From assembly GCA_018813725.1 (NCBI GenBank), contig JAHJBD010000081.1:1-18893 (forward strand): a stretch of 18,893 nucleotides of DNA, in the 5' to 3' direction. The position numbers were made by a program, and so were the translations under genes. A model generated the notes under the pieces. That model worked only from the letters and a program-made list of their open reading frames with translations, did no database searches and was not told the DNA's origin. How positions within the stretch are numbered: the first letter of the stretch is position 1; each line of letters starts with the position of its first letter. The DNA comes from Nanobdellota archaeon (lineage in GTDB: Archaea; Nanobdellota; Nanobdellia; Woesearchaeales; JAHJBD01). Below are positions 1-7,013 of the stretch, piece by piece.

Positions 1-3
1 GAC

Positions 4-24
4 AAAAAATAAAAGAAAAAATAA
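4..24 (-). terminator. oligo-T terminator after the zinc-ribbon gene
   Basis: Read on the minus strand, the bases just after the stop codon of the small zinc-ribbon gene are several runs of T interrupted by single other bases. Archaeal RNA polymerase commonly terminates at such T-rich stretches without a hairpin. I see no stem-loop next to it. Confidence 0.5.
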
Positions 25-32
25 GATAGGAT

Positions 33-179
33 TTATGCTTTTCCCAGTATCCTAAAGACTTTTGTACCGCATGCACCGCATGTTCCTTTAGCAGCTTTCA
101 TGCCGTTCTTCATGACAACTTCCTCAGGATTCTTAATCTCAACTTCTTTTTTGCATTTCATGCATCTTCCTTTTGGCAT
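33..179 (-). CDS. small zinc-ribbon protein (DUF5679-like), 48 residues
   Basis: This short frame encodes a basic protein of 48 residues starting MPKGRCMKCKKEVEI. It has two CxxC knuckles, RCMKC at residues 5-9 and TCGAC at residues 34-38, spaced as in a single zinc ribbon. This resembles the small archaeal DUF5679 proteins, whose function is unknown; a nucleic-acid or ribosome-associated role is only a guess. The start is set by a strong ribosome binding site, GAGGTGG, seven bases before the ATG. An oligo-T stretch follows the stop. The gene is too short for most ORF filters, but the paired cysteines, the binding site and the terminator together make it convincing. Confidence 0.85.
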   Translation of the reverse strand: MPKGRCMKCKKEVEIKNPEEVVMKNGMKAAKGTCGACGTKVFRILGKA

Positions 180-186
180 TTTTATT

Positions 187-193
187 CCACCTC
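187..193 (-). promoter_or_regulatory. ribosome binding site GAGGTGG
   Basis: On the minus strand GAGGTGG lies seven bases before the ATG at 179. It decides the start of the 48-residue zinc-ribbon gene. A TATA-like stretch at about 229-238 would give a leader of roughly 28 nt. Confidence 0.7.
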
Positions 194-268
194 AAATGTT
201 AGTTTTGATATATACAGCTATTGTTTGTTTATAAATGTTTGGATGGAAAAGGGATTTTATACTGAAAA

Positions 269-937
269 TCAAGTAGATACAATATCAAGAAGCTCCTTTA
301 TGTCCTTAATCACATAATCTGCTGATATGTCCTTTCCTTTTGGGTTGCCGTATTTTGCAAAGCAGGTTTGCATGCCAATCTTCTGTGCACCCTTCATGTC
401 CCGCTCTGGCCTGTCACCTACCATCAGACAGTCTGCTGGCTTAAGATTGAGCATCTTAACTGCTTTTTTGAAAGGCAGGTTGCTTGGCTTTAGCCGTTTT
501 GTATCATCATATGTGATAACAACATCGAAAAAATCACTAAGCCGCATTGATGCTAGCCTTATCCAAGCTTTTAATCTAGGTGCATCAGATACGATTGCAA
601 GCTTGATACCTTGACCTTTAAGCTTGAGTAGAACATAATTTGTATGTGGATAGGGTTCTAGGAAACCTGACCTTACTCTCCTATAAGCTACTATTCCATT
701 AGCAAGTATGCGATAATCAATCTTGCCTTTGACTTTCTTTAAGAATCTTTGGAATATATTGTGATCTTCCATACCATATTTGGTGAATAGCTCATAAAGG
801 ATCTCCATGCCTTTTTTCCGGTCTATCTTCAACCCTGCATCTATCATGCCGGCGATAGCTGCTTCGCAAGTGTGCACCTTCATCTCACCAAAATCAATAA
901 GAGTATTATCCAGGTCAAAGATTATCGCTTTTATCAT
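269..937 (-). CDS. HAD-superfamily hydrolase (phosphatase-like)
   Basis: A 222-residue haloacid-dehalogenase-fold hydrolase. Motif I is FDLDNTL with the nucleophile Asp8 and Asp10 near the N-terminus. A motif II serine follows in VSDAPR, a lysine in RLKPSNLPFKKA, and motif IV is GDRPERDMKGAQKIGM. The insertion after motif I gives a helical C1 cap, as in subfamily I HADs that act on phosphoglycolate-like or nucleotide phosphates. The substrate cannot be told from sequence. I chose the ATG at 937 rather than the in-frame GTG at 946. A TATA box is centred 27 nt before 937, which predicts a leaderless message, and MIKAIIFDLDNTL is the usual HAD N-terminus. The gene is transcribed away from the coiled-coil gene at 1114. 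Confidence 0.88.
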   Translation of the reverse strand: MIKAIIFDLDNTLIDFGEMKVHTCEAAIAGMIDAGLKIDRKKGMEILYELFTKYGMEDHNIFQRFLKKVKGKIDYRILANGIVAYRRVRSGFLEPYPHTNYVLLKLKGQGIKLAIVSDAPRLKAWIRLASMRLSDFFDVVITYDDTKRLKPSNLPFKKAVKMLNLKPADCLMVGDRPERDMKGAQKIGMQTCFAKYGNPKGKDISADYVIKDIKELLDIVST

Positions 938-959
938 TATCCACACTAGGCTAGGGTAG

Positions 960-968
960 TATAAATAT
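960..968 (-). promoter_or_regulatory. TATA box of the HAD hydrolase gene
   Basis: The minus strand reads ATATTTATA, centred 27 nt upstream of the ATG at 937. This spacing places the transcription start on or next to the start codon, so the message is probably leaderless. Confidence 0.6.
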
Positions 969-1083
969 GTTTTTATTTCATCGACCTCTATCCTCTGTTA
1001 AGTGCGCTTATTAATGGGTCCAGCCACCGCTATGGTAACGTGCGACAAAGACATTGGAAACTTGACTTAACATTCTGAAAAAG

Positions 1084-1091
1084 TTTATATA
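1084..1091 (+). promoter_or_regulatory. TATA box of the coiled-coil gene
   Basis: TTTATATA is centred 26.5 nt upstream of the ATG at 1114. It predicts a leaderless transcript and argues for 1114 over the ATG at 1105. Confidence 0.6.
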
Positions 1092-1113
1092 GTTATTAGA
1101 GATTATGCTTTGC

Positions 1114-1470
1114 ATGACAGTCTTAGATAAGCTAAAGAGATTATTCTCAGGTGCAGACCCAGCTGAGAGAGTGCAGAGAGAGCTGGATGAAGAAAGCGCA
1201 ATCCTCACACAGATTACAGACATCAACCAGAAGCTTAAAAACCTCCAAAAAAGGCTTGTTGAACAGAGAGCTGCTGCCAAATCACTGGGTTCTGATGCTG
1301 AAGCATTCAAAACAAACAATGCCATGATCGAGATGCTTGGCAAAAATGCGATGGTATTAGAGATCAGAAAAGGCAAACTTGAAAGAAGGCTGCAAAAGAT
1401 AAAGAACAGCCAGGCTTATGATATAGGCTTGGAATTGCAAAGAGGCAGGCTTAAGCTTAAAAAGAATTAA
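1114..1470 (+). CDS. small coiled-coil protein of unknown function
   Basis: An 118-residue charged, mostly helical protein that I do not recognise. A short N-terminal amphipathic stretch (MTVLDKLKRLFSG) is followed by heptad-like helices from about residue 18 to 50 (ELDEESAILTQITDINQKLKNLQKRL) and again from about 68 to the lysine-rich end. There are no cysteines, signal peptide or membrane span. The TATA spacing favours this start; the ATG at 1105 would add MLC. The last base of the TAA stop is directly next to the last base of the convergent nitroreductase gene, with no spacer. A structural or nucleic-acid-associated role would be a guess. Confidence 0.7.
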   Translation: MTVLDKLKRLFSGADPAERVQRELDEESAILTQITDINQKLKNLQKRLVEQRAAAKSLGSDAEAFKTNNAMIEMLGKNAMVLEIRKGKLERRLQKIKNSQAYDIGLELQRGRLKLKKN

Positions 1471-2064
1471 TCAAATCCAATCTATCTTTGGTTCTTTCCT
1501 TGGAAGCGCGTTTTCAGGGAACTTTATAGGATATCCAAGTGCTATTGTGGCCATCACGCGATGGTTTACAGGTATATGGAGCTTTCTCTTCATCTTCATA
1601 CCTTTATTGAATACAATGTCTGCAAAACCTATCCAGCAGCTTCCTAGGCCTAATGAACGCGCGGCAATAAGTATGTTTTCATCTGCACAAGAACAGTCCT
1701 GGCAGAAGAATTCTTTGTTAGGTGCATGGATGATAATTAGAGCAGGTGCATTATAGAAGAAAAGGTCCTGGTCACTGTTTACCCGCTTTCTCATCTCGCG
1801 GACAGATTTTCTAACTTCTTGTATGAAAGATAATGGTAAGCTAAGGTTCATCAAGGAATCATACCAGCCTCTAATATCTTGGGATAATCCATCAATAACA
1901 GCCTTATCTGTAATGATCGTGAAATTCCATGGCTGTCGATTATGTGATGAAGGAGCATACTTGGCGGCTTCGATCAATTCTAGAATCACTTCTTTAGGAA
2001 CAGGGTCTGGAAGGAACTTTCTTATGCTCCTTCGGTTCTTAATAGAAGATATTGTCTCATTCAT
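1471..2064 (-). CDS. nitroreductase-family FMN oxidoreductase
   Basis: A 197-residue flavoprotein of the nitroreductase family. These enzymes bind FMN at a dimer interface and reduce substrates using NAD(P)H. The FMN phosphate-binding motif RRSIRKF is at residues 11-17, and APSSHNRQPW (37-46) is the classic family segment. The loop near DENILIAARSLGLGSCWIG matches the usual second half, and ALGYP lies near the C-terminus. A CQDCSC cluster before that loop is unusual and could be redox-active or bind metal. The physiological substrate is unknown. The ATG is three bases after the TFE stop codon, so the two genes are almost certainly co-transcribed. Confidence 0.88.
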   Translation of the reverse strand: MNETISSIKNRRSIRKFLPDPVPKEVILELIEAAKYAPSSHNRQPWNFTIITDKAVIDGLSQDIRGWYDSLMNLSLPLSFIQEVRKSVREMRKRVNSDQDLFFYNAPALIIIHAPNKEFFCQDCSCADENILIAARSLGLGSCWIGFADIVFNKGMKMKRKLHIPVNHRVMATIALGYPIKFPENALPRKEPKIDWI

Positions 2065-2067
2065 AAA

Positions 2068-2571
2068 TCAAGAAGCAGACTCTAACTTTTTAATCCTTTC
2101 TTTTATGTTACCGATCGTCTTTGTATTGTCCTGCTGGTTCAGCAAAGAGCCGCACTCAGGGCATTTGAATTCAAATTCAGTAGCTGTATCAAAATCAAGT
2201 CTAGCACAAGCTCTGCTGCATATAAAGAAAGCTCCAATATTCTTTTGTTCTTTATCTAGCTGCTCCTTAAGCTTGTCAAGCTTTTCCCTTTTCATCTTGT
2301 TTATCAATTCTTGGATCCTTTTCTTATTAAATGTCCAATAAGAAATATACCAGCCTTTCTTCCTATCTTTCTTTCTGATATAGGTCGCGATATTATGATT
2401 ATGCAGCCTATACAATATATTTCGAGTGCTCTGCATATCTAACTTGGTCTTTTCTGCAATGATAAACTCAGAGATATTCTTCTTTTCCTTAAGAAATTCA
2501 ACTATTGGAAGGGCGTCTTCCCCAATCACTTCTTTTACAGTATCCTCAATCTTCTTATTTGTAATAGCCAT
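2068..2571 (-). CDS. tfe: transcription initiation factor E, alpha subunit (TFE)
   Basis: A 167-residue homologue of TFE/TFIIE-alpha. The family helps RNA polymerase open the promoter during initiation. Residues 1-85 form the extended winged-helix domain (IVEFLKEKKNISEFIIAEKTKLDMQSTRNILYRLHNHNIATY then a basic wing). A charged linker helix covers about 85-112. A zinc ribbon covers 116-142, with Cys118, Cys122, Cys137 and Cys140. The first knuckle is CSRAC, one residue longer than the usual CxxC, while the second, CPEC, is normal. I chose the ATG at 2571 because GGAGTG lies just before it; a GTG at 2580 would overlap that site. The gene heads a two-gene operon with the nitroreductase. Confidence 0.9.
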   Translation of the reverse strand: MAITNKKIEDTVKEVIGEDALPIVEFLKEKKNISEFIIAEKTKLDMQSTRNILYRLHNHNIATYIRKKDRKKGWYISYWTFNKKRIQELINKMKREKLDKLKEQLDKEQKNIGAFFICSRACARLDFDTATEFEFKCPECGSLLNQQDNTKTIGNIKERIKKLESAS

Positions 2572-2621
2572 CTCTAACACTCCTTACTCAACTCACACCC
2601 CCAATAGATAGGTGACCCTTG

Positions 2622-2642
2622 ATTCTTTTCAGTGAAAAGAAT
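2622..2642. promoter_or_regulatory. perfect inverted repeat in the TFE leader
   Basis: ATTCTTTTC and GAAAAGAAT form a perfect 9-bp inverted repeat around a 3-nt loop. It falls where transcription of the TFE gene is predicted to begin, about 50-70 nt before the ATG. It could be a repressor operator or an RNA hairpin. I see no T-run that would make it a normal terminator for the upstream eL15 gene. Confidence 0.45.
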
Positions 2643-2655
2643 GCAAGAATCTAAC

Positions 2656-2689
2656 TATATAAAATATATAAAACTACTACTATATAAAA
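2656..2689 (-). promoter_or_regulatory. three identical TATA-like boxes upstream of TFE
   Basis: TATATAAAA occurs at 2656-2664, 2665-2673 and 2681-2689 on the plus strand, so TTTTATATA occurs three times facing the TFE gene. Predicted transcription starts are near 2634, 2643 and 2659. The exact triplication suggests either alternative start sites or several binding positions for TBP. Confidence 0.55.
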
Positions 2690-2719
2690 CTTTCGGTTTA
2701 TACTACTCAAAAGAGGTTA

Positions 2720-3295
2720 TTAGTGCTGTTTAGTATAGTATGCATGCTTGCTTGGCCTTAGCTTCTCAGCGCCTTTGCCTTTGTTCCTTAGGCCTCTGCT
2801 CTTTCTGCCAGCAGATGTTAAGCCACGTGCTGCTCTTCCTCTTTGGCTGCATATCCAGTTGATCTTTGGATCAGAGGTTATCTGCGGATGAGCCCGGTCA
2901 ACCAGGATCACTTCATACCATTTATGCATTCCATCTTCTGCAACACTATAAGAATTTAAAACAGTACAGTTGATATATTGCTTGGATGCTCTTTCCTCTG
3001 CAATCTGCTGATAGCTTTTATTAAGATCAAGCCTTGGTGAAGAGTGTTTTGGCCTTTTACCCTTTTTCCATGATTTAGGGTGCATTCTTGCGCTCTTCAA
3101 TACTCGCTGTCTGACCAGTACATAACCTGGTTTTGCTTTATAACCTAAAGAACGTGCTCTGTCCAATCTTGTTGGACGTTCAATCCTTTCAGTGGATTGC
3201 TCTTTTCTCCATTGGATCAGCCTAGACTTCATAAGTTCAGGCATGTTTTCTCTTGGATTTTTCCAAGCTTCTCTGATATATTTGTATACTCCCAT
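2720..3295 (-). CDS. rpl15e: large-subunit ribosomal protein eL15 (L15e)
   Basis: A 191-residue basic protein recognised by MGVYKYIREAWKNP at the start, RPTRLDRARSLGYKAKPGYVLVR (residues about 41-63), the HPKSWKKGKRPKHSSP region, and the C-terminal GRAARGLTSAGRKSRGLRNKGKG motif. eL15 binds 23S rRNA deep in the large subunit and occurs in archaea and eukaryotes only. The length is normal for the family. A strong ribosome binding site, CGGAGGC, lies seven bases before the ATG. An 87-bp gap separates it from the upstream cyclo-ligase gene on the same strand. It may have its own promoter or may read through; I see no well-placed TATA box. Confidence 0.95.
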   Translation of the reverse strand: MGVYKYIREAWKNPRENMPELMKSRLIQWRKEQSTERIERPTRLDRARSLGYKAKPGYVLVRQRVLKSARMHPKSWKKGKRPKHSSPRLDLNKSYQQIAEERASKQYINCTVLNSYSVAEDGMHKWYEVILVDRAHPQITSDPKINWICSQRGRAARGLTSAGRKSRGLRNKGKGAEKLRPSKHAYYTKQH

Positions 3296-3382
3296 TTTCT
3301 AGCCTCCGTTTAAAAATTAATCTTTTTGACTTCAGGTAAGCTACTACCCACATTGTCTATAGTGATAGAATTTACTGATGGT

Positions 3383-3922
3383 TTAAAAAGTTATTGTTTG
3401 TTTCTCTGTGATTATCTTATCTATCCTTATATCATGCTCTTCAGCAGGTAACTTATCTAATATCTGGAAATCAAAGCAGATGCCGATTGTTTTGGTGCTC
3501 AGTTTGCTCAGGAACTTGTCATAATAGCCTTTCCCAAAACCTAACCTATATCCTTGTCTATCAAAAGCTAATCCAGGAACTATCACCAAGTCAATCTTTT
3601 CAATACTGTTAATAAATGATGGTTCTTTGATTCCAAACTTGTTGGCTGAATCTAGTTCTTTGATATCTTTGATTACAGAAGCGACAATATCATTCTCTTG
3701 AACAATTGGAACAGCAACAATCTTTTCTGCAAGAGCTTCTTTTATCATTTCTAAGGTATTAACTTCATTACCAAAAGATACATAGAACAATACTGACTTT
3801 GCTTTCTGGTATTCTTTTGTCTGAAACAACTTTTGCTTGATTATTTGAGAATTTGATCTTACAAACTCTTTAGAGAGGTTATTTCTTTGATTTCTGACCT
3901 TCTCTCTTAACGAATGTTTCAT
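3383..3922 (-). CDS. 5-formyltetrahydrofolate cyclo-ligase family protein
   Basis: A 179-residue protein of the MTHFS family, which uses ATP to convert 5-formyl-tetrahydrofolate to 5,10-methenyl-tetrahydrofolate. The N-terminal helical segment (LREKVRNQRNNLS) is followed by FYVSFGNEVNT at about 46-56 and the family signature VPGLAFDRQGYRLGFGKGYYDKFL at 115-138, containing the glycine-rich ATP-binding loop. The length is typical. Its ATG overlaps the purD stop as ATGA, so translation is probably coupled. The pairing with purD suggests a link between one-carbon metabolism and purines, although the PurP route in this window uses formate. A folate or pterin substrate is inferred from the family only. 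Confidence 0.88.
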   Translation of the reverse strand: MKHSLREKVRNQRNNLSKEFVRSNSQIIKQKLFQTKEYQKAKSVLFYVSFGNEVNTLEMIKEALAEKIVAVPIVQENDIVASVIKDIKELDSANKFGIKEPSFINSIEKIDLVIVPGLAFDRQGYRLGFGKGYYDKFLSKLSTKTIGICFDFQILDKLPAEEHDIRIDKIITEKQTITF

Positions 3923-5223
3923 CCCCTTAACTCCTTCATATGGTCAATGCGCTTTTGGATAAGCTCCATTGTGCCGATATCTTCCCTATGTGCTACTGGA
4001 CCCTTGACAGAACTTACTGCATTCTCAGCAATGACTTCTGCATCTTCAAGGTCAGATGCTATACCAACAAATGCAACTGCTCTTGATCTGGACATATAGA
4101 TTTCGCCTTGTTTTTCCTCAACAGAGGCAAGATAGACTTTGGCTTCTGAAGGAACATCCTTAAGGCTGATCTTCCTGCCTGAAACTGGATCTGATGGATA
4201 ACCTTCAGGAACAGCGTATTTGCAGACAGTTGACTCTTCTCTAAAACTTGGAGTTATCTTATCAAGAGTGCCATCTATCACTGCTTTACAGACTTCGACA
4301 AAGTCATTCTTTAGAACTGGCAGGATGTTCATTGCTTCTGGGTCACCGAACCTAGCATTGTATTCGATCAGCTTGACACCATCTTTTGTGCAGATAAAAC
4401 CACCATACATAACACCTTTGTATTTTATTCCAGTCTCTTTTTCAATAGCTTCTGCCATCTTCAGTGTTATGTTATGCGCATCCTTTAAATCCTGCACTGT
4501 CATGAATGGAAGCAATTTTCCAGTGGTGTAGGAACCCATCCCACCGGTGTTTGGACCTTTATCACCTACAAAAGCTCTTTTATGGTCTTGGACTGGAGGG
4601 AAATCAAAAAGGTTCTTTCCATCGCATAGAGACATAAGAGAGAATTCTTCGCCAATAAGCTTTTCCTCAAGCACGATTATACCATCCTTTTCAATAAGTT
4701 CTTGCGCAATCTTAAGGCCTTCTTCCTTTGTATTGAAATGATCACCTTGAACCATAACCCCTTTGCCGCCAGTAAGGCCATCTGGTTTTACGACAAAAGC
4801 ATCTACTTTAGCTGCAAATTCTTTTAATCCACCTTTTGATTCAAAAACCTGGAACAATGGCATACCAGGGATATTGTATTTTTTACCTAAAAGCCTTGTG
4901 AATGCCTTTGAGGTCTCTAGCTTAGCCAGAGCTTTGACTGGACCTACTGACTTAATACCAATTGAATCTAATGCATCTACCACTCCTTCGCTTAAAGGGC
5001 CTTCTGGACCGATGATTGCAAAATCTATTGCATTTGATTCAGCGAAAGTCTTGATCTTTTCAAGGTCATTGTAATCACCAAGCTCAAAATCCTCAGAGAG
5101 TTTTGCAAGTCCAGGATGATTTGCTTTCATGTATGTGAAAAGTACAGGCTGCTGGGGACTGTTTGCCAGTGTTTCAGCTACAACATGTGTCCTTGCATCA
5201 TTACCTACAACTAATATCTTCAT
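3919..5223 (-). CDS. purD: phosphoribosylamine-glycine ligase (GAR synthetase)
   Basis: A 434-residue ATP-grasp enzyme of normal length. It joins glycine to 5-phosphoribosylamine with ATP, the second step of de novo purine synthesis. The N-terminal domain starts MKILVVGNDARTH; most family members have GxGGREH there. IIGPEGPLSEG (about 70-80) follows. The ATP-grasp core shows KPDGLTGGKGVMV (146-158), GPNTGGMGSY and the metal-binding end EYNARFGDPEAMNILP. GGGTGG-like bases (AGGGTGG) lie just before the ATG, and a TATA box at 5256-5263 gives a leader of about 10 nt. It is transcribed divergently from purF, the gene for the preceding enzyme, and is coupled to the cyclo-ligase gene downstream. Confidence 0.96.
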   Translation of the reverse strand: MKILVVGNDARTHVVAETLANSPQQPVLFTYMKANHPGLAKLSEDFELGDYNDLEKIKTFAESNAIDFAIIGPEGPLSEGVVDALDSIGIKSVGPVKALAKLETSKAFTRLLGKKYNIPGMPLFQVFESKGGLKEFAAKVDAFVVKPDGLTGGKGVMVQGDHFNTKEEGLKIAQELIEKDGIIVLEEKLIGEEFSLMSLCDGKNLFDFPPVQDHKRAFVGDKGPNTGGMGSYTTGKLLPFMTVQDLKDAHNITLKMAEAIEKETGIKYKGVMYGGFICTKDGVKLIEYNARFGDPEAMNILPVLKNDFVEVCKAVIDGTLDKITPSFREESTVCKYAVPEGYPSDPVSGRKISLKDVPSEAKVYLASVEEKQGEIYMSRSRAVAFVGIASDLEDAEVIAENAVSSVKGPVAHREDIGTMELIQKRIDHMKELRG

Positions 5224-5255
5224 TATACCACCCTAAAACATAGAAAGCGAGGTTT

Positions 5256-5263
5256 TATTTATA
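5256..5263 (-). promoter_or_regulatory. TATA box of purD
   Basis: The minus strand reads TATAAATA, centred 36.5 nt before the purD ATG. The start of transcription should be near 5233, leaving a leader of about 10 nt that is largely the ribosome binding site GGGTGG. Confidence 0.55.
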
Positions 5264-5322
5264 CTTTTTGCTAAGTTGTGTAAGCTTGAGCATGTGCAGG
5301 TTTGTATCTTATTGGTGTAATC

Positions 5323-5358
5323 AAAAATCCCAACGGAGCAGAGCTCCGGGGTATTTTT
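5323..5358. repeat. long imperfect palindrome, terminator-like hairpin 1
   Basis: AAAAATCCC, two bulged bases, CGGAGC, loop AGA, GCTCCG, GGG, one bulged T and ATTTTT form an interrupted stem of 15 bp. T runs on both strands make it look like a bidirectional terminator. It sits between two divergent genes, where no obvious transcript needs stopping. Its 3' side shares CGGGGTAT with hairpin 2. Confidence 0.6.
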
Positions 5359-5362
5359 TATC

Positions 5363-5418
5363 CTAAAATGTGTTACTAATAACCGATGCGGAGCATCGGG
5401 GTATGAAACCCATTTTAG
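5363..5418. repeat. nested hairpin 2 with outer stem, upstream of the purF promoter
   Basis: An outer 8-bp stem (CTAAAATG at 5363-5370 with CATTTTAG at 5411-5418) encloses a perfect 7-bp hairpin, CCGATGC-GGA-GCATCGG, at 5383-5399. Short helices GTTA/TAAC and GGT/ACC flank that hairpin. It ends about 12 bp before the purF TATA box, so it is probably DNA-level or part of another RNA rather than purF leader. The function is unknown. Confidence 0.5.
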
Positions 5419-5429
5419 AAATCAAAACC

Positions 5430-5437
5430 TTTATATA
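5430..5437 (+). promoter_or_regulatory. TATA box of purF
   Basis: TTTATATA is centred 38.5 nt before the ATG at 5472. Transcription should begin near 5460, giving a leader of about 12 nt that contains the ribosome binding site GGGGTG (5461-5466). Confidence 0.6.
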
Positions 5438-5471
5438 CAATATACCAATTGAAATTTCATGGGGTGTTGTA

Positions 5472-7013
5472 ATGTCGTGTGAAGCAAAACATGAATGCGG
5501 TGTTGCCGCAGTCAGCCTTAAAGACTCTGACAAAGCTTTGTTCTATCTCTACAAAATTCTTCTTAACCTTCAAAACCGTGGCCAGCTAAGTGCTGGAGTA
5601 ACAACCTTTAATCCTCAAAGACCGCAATTGATTAACACTTACAGGAATATAGGGACTGTGAATGAAGTGTTTCGGACCAGCAACAAAGATAAAAGCATGG
5701 ATATATTCAGACGGTACAGCGGCACAAAGGGTATAGGCCATGTAAGGTATGCAACGTGCGGTGCCAATGACAGATCTTATGCTCAGCCTTTTGAAAGGCA
5801 TCATGGGAGGAAATGGAAGTGGTATTCTTTCTGTTTTAACGGCAACCTTGCGAACTACTCTGAATTGAAGGAAGAGCTTATCAAGAAAAAGGATTATCAT
5901 ATGACGCTTGATAATGATACTGAAGTGATCATGCATTATATCTCAAAAGAGTTGATTGGGGAAACCAAACCTTCTATGTCAGGCGTGTTCAGTAACCTTG
6001 CCAAGAAATTTGATGGATCATATAACATTGCATTCATCAATGGTTATGGAGACATTATCGTTACAAGAGATCCTATAGGCAACAGGCCGCTTGTGTATTC
6101 GATTGAGGATGGAAACCTACTAGTAGCATCTGAAAGCAATGCTTTAGTAAATTGCGGTGCGCATAATTTCAAGTCATTAGAACCAGGTAAGATGATCGAG
6201 GTCAATAATGGCAATGTGGAGATCAAGCAATTTGCAAAGCCACAAAAAACTGCTCATTGCATGTTTGAGTGGGTATATTTTGCAAATGTAGGATCAGTCA
6301 TCGATGATAAATCAGTATATATCACAAGGACTAATCTTGGTAAAGAACTTGCAAAGCTTGAGACTGAGCAGATAACCAAAGACCATATTGTTGTTCCAGT
6401 ACCTGACACTGCTAAGGCAGCTGGTGACGCTATGGCTTATGAACTTGGAATACCATCACAAGAAGGCCTTATAAGAAACCGGTTTGTCGGAAGGACATTT
6501 ATTGAAGGCGTCTCAAGACAGGATAAGGTAGCAAACAAGTACACTGCAATAAAAGAGATACTTAAAGGAAAAAAGATATTATTGGTTGATGATAGCGTGG
6601 TCAGAGGAACAACCACAAAGCAGCTGGTGCAATATCTTAAGACAGTAGGCGGAGCAAAAGAGGTTCATGTAAGGGTATCATGCCCTGCGATCATCGGACC
6701 ATGTTTCTATGGTATTGACATGTCATCAGTAGGAGAATTGCTTGTGCCTGCTTACTTAGGCAAGGATCAGGCTGCTGAAGCTGTGAATGAGAAAGTGTGC
6801 GCAAAGATCGCTAAGGACCTTGGCGCTGATTCAGTGATATATCAGACGATACCTGGGTTAGTTAGAAGCATTGGGCTACCTGAAAATAAACTGTGCATGG
6901 CATGCCTTAATGGTGAATATCCTACTGAATGCGGCAAAAAGCTTTACTGCCAGGCGCTGAAGAATTTTAATTCAGGAAAAAAAGAAGATAAAAGAGTTTA
7001 TGAAGTTTGTTAA
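5472..7013 (+). CDS. purF: amidophosphoribosyltransferase
   Basis: A 513-residue enzyme that makes 5-phosphoribosylamine from PRPP and glutamine, the first committed step of purine synthesis. The N-terminal Ntn glutamine amidotransferase domain has its catalytic cysteine at Cys9 (HECGVAAV), so an eight-residue propeptide would be cleaved. GHVRYAT (89-95) and FNGNLANY (122-129) follow. The phosphoribosyltransferase domain has RNRFVGRTFI (335-344) and the PRPP loop LLVDDSVVRGTTT (370-382). Cys263, Cys411, Cys475 and Cys478 match the four iron-sulfur cluster ligands known from Bacillus PurF. The start is set by GGGGTG, the TATA box and the need for the cysteine near the N-terminus. The stop overlaps the convergent gene by four bases. 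Confidence 0.96.
   Translation: MSCEAKHECGVAAVSLKDSDKALFYLYKILLNLQNRGQLSAGVTTFNPQRPQLINTYRNIGTVNEVFRTSNKDKSMDIFRRYSGTKGIGHVRYATCGANDRSYAQPFERHHGRKWKWYSFCFNGNLANYSELKEELIKKKDYHMTLDNDTEVIMHYISKELIGETKPSMSGVFSNLAKKFDGSYNIAFINGYGDIIVTRDPIGNRPLVYSIEDGNLLVASESNALVNCGAHNFKSLEPGKMIEVNNGNVEIKQFAKPQKTAHCMFEWVYFANVGSVIDDKSVYITRTNLGKELAKLETEQITKDHIVVPVPDTAKAAGDAMAYELGIPSQEGLIRNRFVGRTFIEGVSRQDKVANKYTAIKEILKGKKILLVDDSVVRGTTTKQLVQYLKTVGGAKEVHVRVSCPAIIGPCFYGIDMSSVGELLVPAYLGKDQAAEAVNEKVCAKIAKDLGADSVIYQTIPGLVRSIGLPENKLCMACLNGEYPTECGKKLYCQALKNFNSGKKEDKRVYEVC

Noticed and set aside
1011..1376. A minus-strand open frame antisense to the coiled-coil gene
   Set aside because: Low-complexity Ser/Leu composition and no promoter or binding site; the plus-strand gene has a well-placed TATA box.
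5323..5460. A riboswitch in the purF leader
   Set aside because: The TATA box at 5430-5437 places transcription start near 5460, after both hairpins, and I recognise no known aptamer core.
5370..5471. An in-frame extension of purF to an upstream ATG at 5370
   Set aside because: It would bury the catalytic cysteine 43 residues from the N-terminus, passes through hairpin 2 and the TATA box, and lacks a ribosome binding site.
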